A DNA stretch of 64,000 nucleotides from Sclerodactyla briareus (taxonomy: Eukaryota > Echinodermata > Holothuroidea > Dendrochirotida > Sclerodactylidae), in NCBI GenBank assembly GCA_026419785.1, contig JAODTK010005611.1, positions 345,001 through 409,000 on the forward strand. Reading direction: 5' to 3'. Shown here in pieces: positions 24,702 through 34,989 of the stretch. Below the pieces are notes generated by a model. The model was not told the origin of the DNA. It searched no databases and worked only from the letters and a program-made list of their open reading frames with translations. Position 1 is the first letter of the stretch, and the number at the start of each line of letters is the position of its first letter. The translations under genes and the position numbers were made by a program.

Positions 24702-25842
24702 TCCGAAAACCTTGAAACACATAAGTCAAAGAATGGTTGGTCTGATCAGGTTGAAATTTGGTGTGTAGCGTTCTTATGGGGAGCACAGGAACCATATGGT
24801 TTTGGTATAGGTCGGGGTTGAATGTTGGTCAAAAATAGAAAATTGTGAGAAAAGTAGATATTTTGGCCAATTTTGGCTTGTAAACATGATACTCGACCCC
24901 GCATAGATGGAGGAGCTCATACTTGGTATGTGTGTTCTCCATGATGAGGACATGAACCTATTGTGTGGGGTCAGGTCAGAGGGTCATTGAGGTCACAGAG
25001 GTCAAAGATCTGAAAACCTTGTAAATACCTAAGTCCAGAATGGTTGTGGTTCTGATTAGGTGAAATTGGTTGTGTAGCTTTCTTAGGGGGAGACCAGGAA
25101 CCCTAGCGTTTTTGGTATAGGTGGGGTGTATTTTGGTCAGAAATAAAATTTTGTGAAAAAAAAAGTCGATAGTTTGGTCCTATTTTGGGATTGTAACACA
25201 CGATAACTCGACACCCGTTTGATGGATTATGAAAAGATCATATTGGTATGTGTGTTCTCCATGATGCGTACATGAACCCTATTGTTTTGGGGTCAGTGTC
25301 CCGAGGTTCATCTGAGGTCATAGGAGGTCAAAGTTGAAAACTTGTAAGTAAACATGATAAGTCCCAAATGGTTGGTCTGATCAGGGTTAGATTTTGGTGT
25401 GTAGCTTTCGTATGGGGGAGCGGGCACAGGAACCCTATTGTTTTTGGTTATAGTCCGGCGTGATGAATTTGGTCAAAATAAAAATTTGTGAATAGTCAAC
25501 AATTTGGCCAATTTTGGCATTGGTAAACACAGATAATCGAACCCCGCATGATGGATGAAGCTCATACTTGGTATGTGTGTTCCCCACGATGAGTACATGA
25601 ACCCTATTGTTTTGGGACAGGTCAGAGGTCAATTGAGGTGACCATGGTCAAGTGTGAAAATCTTGAATTTCAGTGTGTGGCTTTCTTATCAAGGAGTATA
25701 GGAACCATTGGTGGTTGGGCTGATAAACAGAATTGTAAGGTGTTGTGTTGACCAAATGAGGCTGGTTGCAATCTCCCATTGTCTCGTGTCTAGGATAGGA
25801 TGTCGAAAGAGTCAAGAATCACTAAGCCTTTTGGCTTTCTGG
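24086..25842 (+). mobile_element. Satellite-bearing Helentron-like element, + copy, near complete
   Basis: The 5' end is a degenerate hairpin region (GATTCTTTATTCATTGACG, AAGTCAGAGGAA). Next comes a GT microsatellite (24134-24172), then about five tandem copies of a roughly 330-base unit, then a unique tail ending AAGCC-ttttGGCTT-TCTGG at 25822-25842. Each unit contains AACACGATAACTCGA, GATGAGTACATGAACC, GAGGTCACAGAGGTCAAAG and TGTGTAGCTTTCTTATGG. A 63-base poly-A stretch interrupts the second unit. The same ends and order occur at 27808-28853 (inverted) and 51959-52797. No ORF is present, so it is non-autonomous. Confidence 0.65.
24633..24698 (+). repeat. Poly(A) tract within the satellite element
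   Basis: About 63 adenines with two C interruptions. The lysine-only frame here is an artefact of the tract. Confidence 0.8.
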
Positions 25843-25849
25843 TTATAGT

Positions 25850-26280
25850 GATTTTCACATCCAACCCGGACTGGACTAAGGCTGGGAGTCCATAGTGCGT
25901 AGCGTATGTGAAAAATCGCCAATTTACGTGTGAACTGAGCGGGGGGCTGGCTAGGTTTGAAATGTGCTATTTACTTTGCAAAGTAGATATTGGTCCACAG
26001 AAGCCAAAAATTCATAAATAAAGGCAGACCAACACCGAATAAGCGTAATAAGCACATGTACCAACGCGCTATGAATATGCGTAAAAACGCGAATTATTCT
26101 ATTAGAATATCTTCCTTTGAAAGCCCCAAAACAACGACAATATGCACGGGCTGCCGCCTTTTTATAGTCTTTTTCGCTCAATTATAGTGTTTTCTCTCCT
26201 GAAACAAACGTTTCGTTTTCGTAAAATATGGATTCCATACCAACCCGGACAGATACGCATCTATGGAATCCTACCCAAAT
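25850..26280. repeat. Foldback (palindromic) repeat copy
   Basis: Both ends carry the words AACCCGGAC and CATAGTGCGTA / GATACGCATCTATGGAA. The inner part shares CAACGACAATATGCACGGG and GTTTTCTCTCCTGAAAC with 29870-29950 and 43120-43170. It is probably a short inverted-repeat element; the transposon class is not clear. Confidence 0.5.
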
Positions 26281-27034
26281 CTGTAGAGCGGTTGCAGTTC
26301 CCCATACTGTCGCAAAAGCCTCCTGGGTGCCGTTGCGCCCCGCTTGTGGTAGACATGTATTGTCGTGGACCTGGACGCCACTGTATGACCCACATTGCAA
26401 GAACTATATACAGAACGAATTCACCAAAATATTAAATATCTAAACACGGACATTTACCAGTTCAAATCGGCAGGTGGAATGCTTATATACAGAAAGGGCT
26501 TTCTCCTGTGGAGAGGGCAGTTCGGAGTCATTAACTGTCGAAAGCTTCAAATTGATGGAAGGGAAACTGATAAGATATCTAGAGGTTGTGCAAACATGTT
26601 ATCTCGTAATGAATTAGGCATGAGAGCGCAAGTCAAATGACAGTGTGCACAATCGTAAAGCTTGTTAATATGACATATCTGGAGAATATATTAATCAACT
26701 CAAACTCAATGTTGTTGTTTTTCCAACGCAGGAGGGGGACGGGTGAGTTCAATATTGAGTTGAGAGTGTTCGAAATACTGAAACAATATTACAATATTGC
26801 ACTAATTGATCTTCTCAGCTTGTGGGACATGTCTACCGTGATGGTGGGTACAACTCAGGGGGGTGGGGGCGGGGGTGGGGTACTCTTTGCATTTAAAAGA
26901 ACACACAAGCCATAGTGAGGAGTCAAGGACTCTGAAAAACAATATTATGTTATTGATGCCGGGAGTAAACGTCTCGACGTGCGACCTATATTCTACGATT
27001 CCAGCCGACTTTTATAATTGGTTTGTATTTCCAG

Positions 27035-27156
27035 AGCCGCCACGTGCCCGACGGAATGTTCCAGGGTTGTCCAATGATCACTGTATTCCGCAGCAGTGGG
27101 TTTGCGACCAGTGATGATGATTGTGGGGACGGATCGGACGAAAATGAGTGTAAGTG
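27035..27156 (+). CDS. LDLa domain exon
   Basis: The exon follows GTATTTCCAG and ends before GTGAGTAAT. Frames encode a ThrCysPro start, CSNDHCIPQQWVCD and DDDCGDGSDENEC. DDCGDGSDENEC is the acidic calcium-binding end of an LDLa module and CIPQQWVCD is its central motif. Single-base losses break the frame near 27055-27110. The donor was placed at 27157 by analogy with the paralogous exon at 46391; a GTAAGT seven bases upstream is an alternative. About 40 residues, normal for the family. Confidence 0.83.
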
Positions 27157-27227
27157 GTGAGTAATCGTATGTGAGATATCAAAGATATTATATTCCATAA
27201 AATCAATATAGAGTCCATATAAATCAT

Positions 27228-27230
27228 TAG

Positions 27231-27265
<35 letters not shown>

Positions 27266-27270
27266 TATAT
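27228..27270. repeat. TA microsatellite
   Basis: About 40 bases of TA dinucleotides in the intron after the first LDLa exon. Confidence 0.9.
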
Positions 27271-27807
27271 AGAGTTAAGATTTAGGCGTAAAATCTGCTG
27301 CGCCAGTATATACAAGGTCGATCGAACAAATTGGCAAATAAATGTGAAGGCGCAAAGAGAGATGGAGAATATAATTATATATCCAAAAAAATGAACAGTA
27401 AAGGAAAAAGGTTATTGTTCTGGTGATGAATCCGTAAACTGGTGCGAAGCGTATTCCCGATCTGGAGAGCAGCGACCTTTATCAGGCTGTAGCGTAAGTA
27501 AAAAATGCCTGGAAATGGCAGCAACCTTTTTCAGGATTAGTATAGGGTAAGGCAACAATGCCTGGAGTGCAGCAACCTTCTTATGCTTGGTAGCGTAAGT
27601 CAACAATGCCTGGAATGCAGCAATCTTTTTCAGAGTTAGTAGGGTCAAGTCAACATGCCTGGATGGAGTGTATAGCAGAACAACAGTCGGATATCGGGGT
27701 CTCTCGCAGCTGGGCGGAGTCAGTCTGTGTTCGGAAAAAGGGCAGCGATGGAAGAGAAGTCGTGGTTCGGAAAATGCACCGACCCCACCAATTGGGGAAA
27801 TAATGAA

Positions 27808-28853
27808 CAGAAAGCAAAAGGCTTAGTGATCTCTTGACTTATATACTGACAACCTATAGCCAGACACAAGGACAAATGGAAGATGTATCAGCTCATTTAT
27901 GGAAAACATTATGACAAATCTCAAATTTTCCCAAACCAACCCATATCCGGTTCCTATACTATTGATAGATAAGCTCACATAATTTCAAGGATACAGGACT
28001 CTGGTGACATCAAACAATAGGTCCATGTACTCATCATGACCTCTGACCTTGACCCTAAAACAATGGGTTCATGTACCACTATGGGGAAAACACTACAATA
28101 TGAACTTATCTATCAGGTGGGGTCACGAGTTATCGTGTTTCACAAGCCAGACGTGGCCAAATTATTGATTTCAACAAATTCTATTTTTTGACCGAAATTC
28201 ACCCGACCTATACCAGACACAATAGGTTCGTACTCCCCATAAGAAAGCTATACACCAAATTTGAAACCGATTCAGACCAATCATGTTGAACTATCGTGTA
28301 GAGGTTTTCAGAATTTGACCTCTGATGACCTCAGATGAGCCCTGACCTGACCCCAAAAACAATAGGGTTCCATGTACTCATAAATGGAAAACACACATAC
28401 CAAGTATGAGCTCCATGCATCAAGGTGGGGTCGTCGAGTTATCGTGTTCACGAGCCAGAAATGGCCAAATTATTGAATTTCAACAAATTTTCTATTTTTA
28501 ACGGAAATTCACCCCCGACCTATACCAGAAACATAGGGTTCCTGTACTCCCCATAAGAAAGCTACAACAAAACAAATTTGAAACGAATTCAGATCAACCA
28601 TTCAGGACTTTTCTTGTTCACAGGGTTTTCCAGACTTTGACCTCTGATGGACCTCAGATGACCCGACCTGACCCCAAAAACACTAGGGTTCAGGTTGTAC
28701 TCATAATGGGGAACACAACATACCAAGTATGAGCTACAAATCAGGTGGGGTCGAGTTAATCGTGTTCTAAAGCCAGAGTCACCATACACACATACATACT
28801 ACACACACACTGTCATTTGACTGATAGATTCCTTGACTTCCGTCAAAGGAATC
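27808..28853 (-). mobile_element. Satellite-bearing Helentron-like element, minus copy with defined ends
   Basis: Read on the minus strand it starts with the hairpin GATTCCTTTGAC-ggaa-GTCAAGGAATC (28827-28853). It continues with GT-rich sequence and about three 330-base units, and ends AAGCCTTTTGCTTTCTG at 27808-27823. The paralogous segment at 46828-46850 lacks the whole insert and reads AAATGAAG|AAATAATAACC, so both ends are confirmed by an empty site. There is no obvious target duplication and the flanks read T-T on the element's strand, as described for Helentron insertion. No ORF. Confidence 0.7.
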
Positions 28854-29100
28854 AAAAAATAATAACCTGGGGAATTCAGTACTCATTGTCCTCAAGTTCA
28901 GAAACGAAATGACTGAAATAGGGCCCCCCCTCCTCTGGGGAGTAACAGCTTCGGCCAGTCGTGCTGATTAGCGAGTGTATTAACTCACAGATCGGAGGCC
29001 TTGGTGGCCCCTTCTTGGTGGCTGGGCGGAGTCAATCTGTGTTTTGGGAAAAGGGGGAGCGATGGTGGAAAGATGGTCGTGTTATGAAACAGGGCAAACA
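28854..29100 (+). repeat. Dispersed segmental duplication, copy 1b
   Basis: Continues the duplication after the insert. AATAATAACCTGGGG, GAATTCAGTACTCATTG and GGGAGCGATGGTGGA are shared with 46843-47000. Confidence 0.65.
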
Positions 29101-29510
29101 CGGTCCCGTGGTTAGGTCGTCTGACAGGCAGCCATGAGGCAGTCACCACCATTAAAAAAAACAGATAGAACAAGTTTTTCCTGCTTCCGCACATGCGCAG
29201 CGTACAGTACATTAGAAAATCGAGCAAAGATACAATCGGCTAACTTTAACAATCGAGTCTAATTACATGTATAACCCGGGTTATCAATGTCAAGTTGTCC
29301 TACCTTACCCTCTCTAGCTAAATCCGAAGATTACACATTGTGCGTTAGCCCGTTCCTATATAAAATTAATAATCAAACCACTGGAAGATATTTCCAATTT
29401 CGGGCTGTGATTATCTGGTGAAATAGTAGATTATTAGCTTGGCCTGAGTGAATACGGTTACCAACTCGGTTCTCGAAACTCCCCTCATCAGCGTGAAATC
29501 AGACAGAAAA
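29095..29510 (+). repeat. Partial unit of the tandem duplication array
   Basis: Starts with a tRNA-like word (GGTCCCGTGGTTAGG, TCGTCTGACAGGCAGCC). It continues with ACATGCGCAGCGTACAGTAC, AACCCGGGTTATCAATG and TGAATACGGTTACCAACTC, which recur at 31283-31620, 33160-33550 and 36255-36560. No LDLa exon in this piece. Confidence 0.6.
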
Positions 29511-29688
29511 CAGGAGGCGCCACGACACTGTTAAATCCCACATATGGGAAGGAATTTGCAGAGAACGACAAGGCGATTTTGTTTTTCACAAAGGTAGAAT
29601 GCTTTTTTTGTTTTTGTTGCATAACCTAGAAATCAGAGACACCAGTGGATACTGTCCCATTATGTATGTGTGGGTGTATGTGTATATT

Positions 29689-29772
29689 CATAATATATAA
29701 TATATATATATTATATATAATATATATAATATATGATATAATATTATATATAATAATATATATATAAAATAT
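29689..29772. repeat. TA-rich microsatellite
   Basis: Irregular TA / TATATAATA repeats of about 85 bases. Confidence 0.85.
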
Positions 29773-29774
29773 AC

Positions 29775-30200
29775 ACCGAATAGGCGAGAAGGTTCATGCA
29801 CCAATGGTATATGGAGGCGTATCACCGGAATGAATTTTTATGAAATATCTTCCTAATAAAGCCAAGCAACGACAATATACATGGGCTGCCGCCTTTTTAT
29901 GTCTTTTCGCACATAGATAAAGTGTTTCCTCTCTGAAACAGGACGTTCGTTTTCGTAAATATGTGATTTTCATATCCAGCCCGGACACGATACGTATCTA
30001 TGGAAATCCCAGCCTTAGGCTAGGATTCCAAGATGCGTATGCGTATGTGAGCAATCGCCAATTTACCGTCAACGGAGCGGGGGCGGGTGTTTGGAATTTG
30101 TTCTATTTAGTTTCCAAAGACATGATATTGTCCCACAGAAGCCAAAAATCATAAATGAAGGCAAACCAACACTGAATAGGCGAAAGAAGCACATGTACCA
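29775..30200. repeat. Foldback repeat copy abutting a truncated LDLa exon
   Basis: Outer words CACCGAATAGGCGA (29777) and CACTGAATAGGCGA (30170) flank a palindrome at 29988-30044 built from CTATGGAAATCCCAGCC and GGCTAGGATTCCA. CAACGACAATATACATGGG matches 26130. It ends at ACCAACGCGTATTGC, directly before the LDLa remnant. Confidence 0.5.
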
Positions 30201-30224
30201 ACGCGTATTGCATCCATTAATCAC

Positions 30225-30293
30225 TGTGTTCATCAGGCACTGGTTTGCGCAGTAGGATGTTGTTGGGACGGGAGGCATGAAGAGGAGTGTAAT
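30225..30293 (+). pseudogene. 5'-truncated LDLa exon
   Basis: The frame reads NHCVHQALVC, then a shifted DDCxDG-like stretch (GATGTTGTTGGGACGGGAGGC) and EEECN before a GTGAGTAAC donor. Only the second half of an LDLa module is present. Upstream sequence is the foldback repeat, with no acceptor and no N-terminal cysteine. The intact donor suggests the 5' part was lost by insertion or deletion. Probably not spliced in as it stands. Confidence 0.5.
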
Positions 30294-30315
30294 GTGAGTA
30301 ACCGTGGAAGTACCA

Positions 30316-30321
30316 TCTATG

Positions 30322-30367
<46 letters not shown>

Positions 30368-30456
30368 TATATATATATATATATATATAGATAGATATAT
30401 ATATATTATATATATAATATATATATATATATATAGATATTATATTATATGTATTC
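30316..30456. repeat. TA microsatellite
   Basis: About 140 bases of TA repeats with small interruptions. Reading frames made of Ile and Tyr on both strands are artefacts of it. Confidence 0.9.
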
Positions 30457-30814
30457 AATTTTAATCATAGATGATATTAGGGTGGTCCATAATTGGTATC
30501 TAAATCTGAATGGAAGTTCACTGAAATGTTTTCGTCCAATTTGGGGTTTCGAGGGACCAATTGTGTCTGTAATATGCTTGTAGGGGATCAGTTTAATCGA
30601 ATTATGCAAGGTGATCAGCTCCGATTATTAACTTCGCCAGACAGTCTCGGGAGAAACGACGATTGCCAATGTTTAGTTGACAGAGCATACGTGAACGGCC
30701 AACCAAATAATTTTTCTCGAAACGTGCAATCCATTTTTGCACTACTGAATGCAACAGTTTCCCCCTCCCTCTTAAAACGTGGATGAGTACAGTTTATTCG
30801 GATTTATTTCACAG

Positions 30815-30935
30815 GGCCACCCCGCTGTGGACCGGATGAATCTATGGCAACGAATGAGAATTGTATCTCGCATCTTTAGTTTGTGATGGAGAGGAACAAT
30901 GCTCTGACGGTTCAGACGAAGAGGAATGCGATCAG
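30815..30935 (+). CDS. LDLa domain exon
   Basis: Lies between TTTATTTCACAG and a ATCAG|GTAACA donor. It encodes PPRCGPDES, then TNENCISHL, and after one missing base VCDGEEQCSDGSDEEECDQ in the shifted frame. The expected FYC of the first loop is damaged by two small gaps compared with the sister exon at 35819. Six cysteine positions are recoverable. A clear LDLa module of about 40 residues. Confidence 0.83.
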
Positions 30936-31097
30936 GTAACAGTTAAGCAATGATACCCTGGGTTGGACCACTAAAACCAACCAACGAAGGCAAAATAAAT
31001 TTATTCCCGTTTCCAATGTCACGTCTGGGCTTTGTTCAGACGGAGAAGAGGACGAGTCAGACGGGAGAAGAAGAAGAAGTCATATTGTCGTGCGTTG

Positions 31098-31145
31098 TGT
31101 GTCTGTCTGTTCTGTCTGTTTGTCTGTCTGTCTGTCCGTCCGGTG
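31098..31145 (+). repeat. TCTG microsatellite
   Basis: TCTG repeats within the duplicated intron; related tracts occur at 32978-33015 and 36088-36118. Confidence 0.75.
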
Positions 31146-31282
31146 ATTGACAAGGAGGTCTTCGCATTCCCGATACATCCAGTTTGCACTTCCATTTCCA
31201 TCGTTCTTCCACAATTCATGTCTCAGCTGTGCGGCTGCGAAATTCTATACTAATATCTGCTGCAACGGGTTGTCAAGTTAAG

Positions 31283-31360
31283 GCCGTACTGTGGTCCCGT
31301 GGTTAGAGCGTTGAAGGCGATCAGAGGCACCGATCGCTGGTCAGTAACACCAATAAAAAA
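31283..31360 (+). mobile_element. tRNA-like SINE head within the duplicated unit
   Basis: TGTGGTCCCGTGGTTAGAGC resembles an A box in a tRNA-like D arm, and GATCGCTGGTCAGTAACACC replaces a B box. CACCAATAAAAAA follows. Copies at 29103, 33165 and 36258 share the same order, so it was duplicated with the unit. Confidence 0.5.
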
Positions 31361-32099
31361 TCTACTAAACAATCGGCCAACTATAACAATCGAGTCCAAT
31401 TGCAGTATAACCCGGAATATCAATGATGTTCAAGTGGTTGTCCCACCTTCCTTTCTAGTAAATCGAGATACACATTGAGGCGGGAGCCCGTTCATATGTA
31501 AAATTTATTAACAAACCCCTGATGAAAATATTGTCCAATTTCGGGCTGTGATTCATCTGGTAGGTGTAGGTGACTAGTTTGGTCTGAGTGAATACGGTTA
31601 CCAACTCAGCTCTTGATTTTGGCCCCCCCCCTTTTTTTTGCCCATCAGCGTAAAAATGCGATTTCTTTCTTTGATTACTAATACGACTAAGACCGCATCC
31701 TCTGGCGGTTACATATTTTCTCAACGGACGCCAGCTATTCTACTCGTTTCATCACTGCTGATTGCCACAAAGAAGAGCTACCTCCCCGTTTTCCTCGCTC
31801 TCCCTATTGACCGTGAGATTGTCCCTTCATATAATTGTAATAATAAGAAATAATACCTCGTTCCTTATATAGCATTTTCACGTCGAGGACATGCTCAAAA
31901 GCGTTCACAAAATCACCCTGATCAGTAGTGACTTGTCAAACTCGTAACGTAATATATAGAACACACCTCTTGCTTGTTATCATCCCGACGCACTATTTCC
32001 AGTACGTCCCTTCATCGTGTTCCCTGGGGGACTCCCCAATAGGGCTGCAACAATACGGCGCTCACTACTTTGTACAAGTCACCAAACAAAGCGTACCCA

Positions 32100-32260
32100 C
32101 TTCAACCGTGGGTCGGTTTCAGCCAGACATGCCTTGTCCACAGCACTGCGGAAAAAAAAATCCTCGGGCTTCCAATGAGCTCCGAAAACTCGCAATCATT
32201 AGTTTTGCAAGTTGGAGATTTACCGACTGAGCTAATCCGACTCCTAATTCACTCTTAATT
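32100..32260 (-). mobile_element. tRNA-derived SINE fragment, minus copy
   Basis: On the minus strand the sequence reads GGAGTCGGATTAGCTCAGTC, an A box, then TGCGAGTTTTCGGAGC and GGAAGCCCGAGG. It ends only about 20 bases before the LDLa acceptor at 32271. A matching copy lies at 34000-34160 and a more distant one at 51460-51600. Confidence 0.6.
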
Positions 32261-32271
32261 CAACTTCACAG

Positions 32272-32400
32272 ACGACCCCAACATGTGGACCAAGATGATT
32301 CCATTGGCATAGAATGAGGACGTGTATCTCGTTATGATCACGGTTTGTGATGGAAGGAACAATGTTCTGACGGTTCAGACGAGGGCGGAATTGATGAACG
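32272..32400 (+). CDS. LDLa domain exon, degenerate
   Basis: Follows AACTTCACAG and ends at AACG|GTAAAA. PTCGP is read at the start and VCDG in the middle; the end reads CSDGSDEGG after frame changes. The second cysteine region (TTCTATTGTGCA in sister exons) is TTCCATTGGCATAG here, which loses a Cys and creates a stop-like word. The final ECD is not visible. Either heavy sequence error or a decaying copy; it is a paralogue of 34169 and 35819. Confidence 0.6.
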
Positions 32401-33999
32401 GTAAAACGTAAAATAAACACTGCTCATTCAGTAAGACTTCCAAGCCACTCACCCATCTCCGAATGTAGTAGCGCACCCGGTAATGGGTTCAATTCCGTAG
32501 TTTCACATTCGAAGTATATTTGAGGAGTTGCCAGGGAGCAGTTTAGAGGAAACACCTCATTTGCGTAGTTATGGACGTGAGTTTTTTTTTTAAAAAGACT
32601 CGTGGTCATCCGCCGGTGTGCTCTGTCTTTTAAAGTTTTCCGTCGGTCAGTGTGTATGTCTGTCCGTATGTACACACTGATATATCCGAACCGTGATTGC
32701 CCTCTGCTGATATTCATGTGGGGCGCATGGTCAAGTGCGGCCTCAATTTTCAGCCCAAACGATCATAGGCCTATAATTATGCAAATTTTACATAATTAAT
32801 GGGAAATTAGCCGAGAAGAATGTGTACGAGCATGATTTAGGACATGTTTGAAGTCTGCTGGATTTTTTGTTAGAGTGGGACGGGTCTTCCACCAGTCCCG
32901 ATGATTCAGTAGTGAATCGAGGTTCCTGAAGTGACTAATTTGCATCAGCATGCGAGAAGGAATATGTCGGGCGTCTGTTTGCTGTCTGTCTGTCTCTCGG
33001 TGTCTGTCTGCTGTCTCCGGTCGTGCTTGACAAGGATGTCTCACATTCCCCGATACATCCAGTTTGTTTACTTCAATTTCCAGGTCTTCAATTTCAGGTC
33101 TTAGCTGTGCTGCGAACTTCGTATACTAATATCGTGCCAACGGGTTATTAACGTTAAGCCTACTGTGGTTCCGTGGTGAGAGAGGCTGACAGGCAATCAT
33201 GAGGCATACGATCGCCTGGTCCAGTCACACCAATAAAAAACAAAAACAGATAGAAATAAAGTTGGTGCTTGACTCAGCACATTGCGCAGGGGCTATACAG
33301 TACATAGAAATCGAGCAACTATAACAATCGCCTACTAATAACAATCGAATCCAATATCAATGTTCAAGTTGCCCTACCTTCCCTCTTTCTAGCCTAAATC
33401 CGAAGATTACAACATGAGGCGGAGCCCGTCATATGTAAAATTTGATAACAACCCACTGAAAGATATTGTCCAATTTGCGGGCTGGATTTTATCTGGAGGG
33501 TAAGTAGGTGATTAGTTTGGTCTGATGACTCGTGTTTACCAAACGCAGTTCTTGAATTTGGCCTCATCATCGGTAAAATGCGATTCCTTCTTGATCACTG
33601 ATAAGACTAGAGTATTCCCTTTGGCGGTTACAATTTTCTTCTGGAGCCATGCTAATCTCCTCGTTTCATCATGCTGATTGCCACAAAAGAAAATTTCCTG
33701 CGGGTTTTTCTCGCTCCCTTCCCCGATTGACCGTTGAAGGTCATTTATTAAATTTAAACTCGTTCTTATCTAGCGTTTTTTCCACGTCGAGGACATGCTC
33801 AATGCGTTTCACTGATATTACCCCTGTTCATTCAGTGACTTGGCACACCCCATACTATATAGCATGCATCTCTTGCTTGTTCTCTTCTCTCTCCCTACCA
33901 ACCCATTCCAGTACGTCGCTTCGTGTCCGGGGGACTCTCCCCAATAGGGCCTGCCACCATACGGCGCCTTCACTACTTTTTACAAAGTCCCCCCCAAGT

Positions 34000-34160
34000 C
34001 CCCACTTTAACACTTGGGTCGTTTCAGGGACATGCCTTGTTCAACAGCAATGCGGAAAAATCCTCGGGCTTCCAATAGTTCCGAACTCGCAATAATTGGT
34101 TTTGCAGTCTGGAGCTCTAACGACTGAAGCTAAACCGCCCTCCTATTCACTCCAAATTCA
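34000..34160 (-). mobile_element. tRNA-derived SINE fragment, minus copy, unit B
   Basis: Minus-strand words GGCGGTTTAGCTTCAGTCG and TGCGAGTTCGGAACTATTGG follow the tRNA A box and B box pattern. It is the counterpart of 32100-32260 and again ends just before an LDLa acceptor. Confidence 0.6.
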
Positions 34161-34168
34161 CTTCACAG

Positions 34169-34287
34169 ACACCCCAACATGTGGACAATTAATTCTATTG
34201 TGCATCGAATGAGACTTGTATCTCGTCTGATCAGGTTTGTGCTGGAGAGTAACAATGTTCTGACGTTCAACGAGCGGAATGTGTTAG
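34169..34287 (+). CDS. LDLa domain exon, frameshifted
   Basis: Follows CACTTCACAG and ends at GTTAG|GTAACA. It encodes PTCG, then FYCASNETCIS in a shifted frame, then VC and a CSD-like, EC-containing end with several bases missing (GTTCTGACGTTCAACGAGCGG). Cysteines 1-4 are recoverable; the acidic end is damaged. Sister to 32272 and 35819. Confidence 0.68.
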
Positions 34288-34989
34288 GTAACAGTAAACT
34301 ACAACCAACCGCTCATTCCGTAAGACTTCCAAGCCACTCAACCATCTCCGAAGTGTAGTAGCGCACCCCGGCTAAGTGGGTTCAATTCTTTGTATTTTTC
34401 ACAATCGACAGTATATTTGAGGAGTGTGGCCAGACAGTTTAAAGTAAACCTCATTTGCGTAGTTATGACTGAGTTGGTTAAAAAAGAATTCTGGTCATTC
34501 CGCCGTGTTGGCTTCTGTCCTTTGAAGTTTTCCGTCGGTCAGTATGTAAATGTCGTCCGTAGTTCACACTTATATAGCCGTAACCGTATTGCCCTCAGGG
34601 CCGCTATTCAATTGGAGTCTAAATTTGTGAGTGCGGATTCATTTTCAGCCCACGATATAGGCCTAATAATTAGCATAATTTCACATATTATGGGCAATTA
34701 GCCGAGAGATTTGGGTACAGGCATGATTTAGGATCTATTTGAAGTCTGCTGGATTTTCACGGAACGGGTGCTTTCCCCATCCCGATGAATTCAGTAGTGA
34801 AATCGAGGTTCCTGAAAGTGATTGAATGTGACTAATTTGCATCATTCATGAACATTTCTCACGTACGTTAGATTTACATGAAGGGTTGTTGGTGTGGTCT
34901 AAATCTTTAATTGTGTGACTTCTTTCCATTCCCGCCCATCAGACAATTTGGACACTCTACAAGAAAGGGAACCTTGTGTACCTCGGGGG

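Larger units (their letters stand above)
26480..27800 (+). repeat. Dispersed segmental duplication, copy 1a
   Basis: This region, which includes the LDLa exon at 27035, is repeated at 45880-46840. Shared words include TGATAAGATAT/GCTAGAG, ATATCTGGAGAATATATTA, GTGTTCGAAATA, the G-rich tract before the exon, and GCTGGGCGGAGTCAGTC after it. Intron and exon were copied together. Confidence 0.7.
30490..32960 (+). repeat. Tandem segmental duplication, unit A
   Basis: Contains the LDLa exons at 30815 and 32272 with their introns. The first part (TTTCGTCCAATTTGGGG at 30531 and onward) recurs at 35530. The middle and last parts recur at 33120-34860, including GTAAGACTTCCAAGCCACTC at 32433 and 34319. 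Copies differ by many one-base indels. Confidence 0.7.
33000..34860 (+). repeat. Tandem segmental duplication, unit B
   Basis: Matches 31100-32960 in order: TCTG tract, tRNA-like head, ACATGCGCAG-type words, the minus-strand SINE, the LDLa exon and the GTAAGACTTCCAAGCC block. AAATCGAGGTTCCTGAA at 34800 matches 32917. Confidence 0.7.

Noticed and set aside
24610..24821. Lys-rich and Phe-rich frames on both strands
   Set aside because: Produced by the poly(A) tract in the satellite element.
24180..25842. CRISPR-like or centromeric array
   Set aside because: The tandem units are about 330 bases without spacers and lie within a bounded mobile element; the genome is eukaryotic.
30069..30458. 129-codon minus-strand frame rich in Ile and Tyr
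   Set aside because: Produced by the TA microsatellite.
34065..34141. Functional tRNA gene on the minus strand
   Set aside because: tRNA-like boxes are present but the ends do not pair and the unit is duplicated as a repeat.
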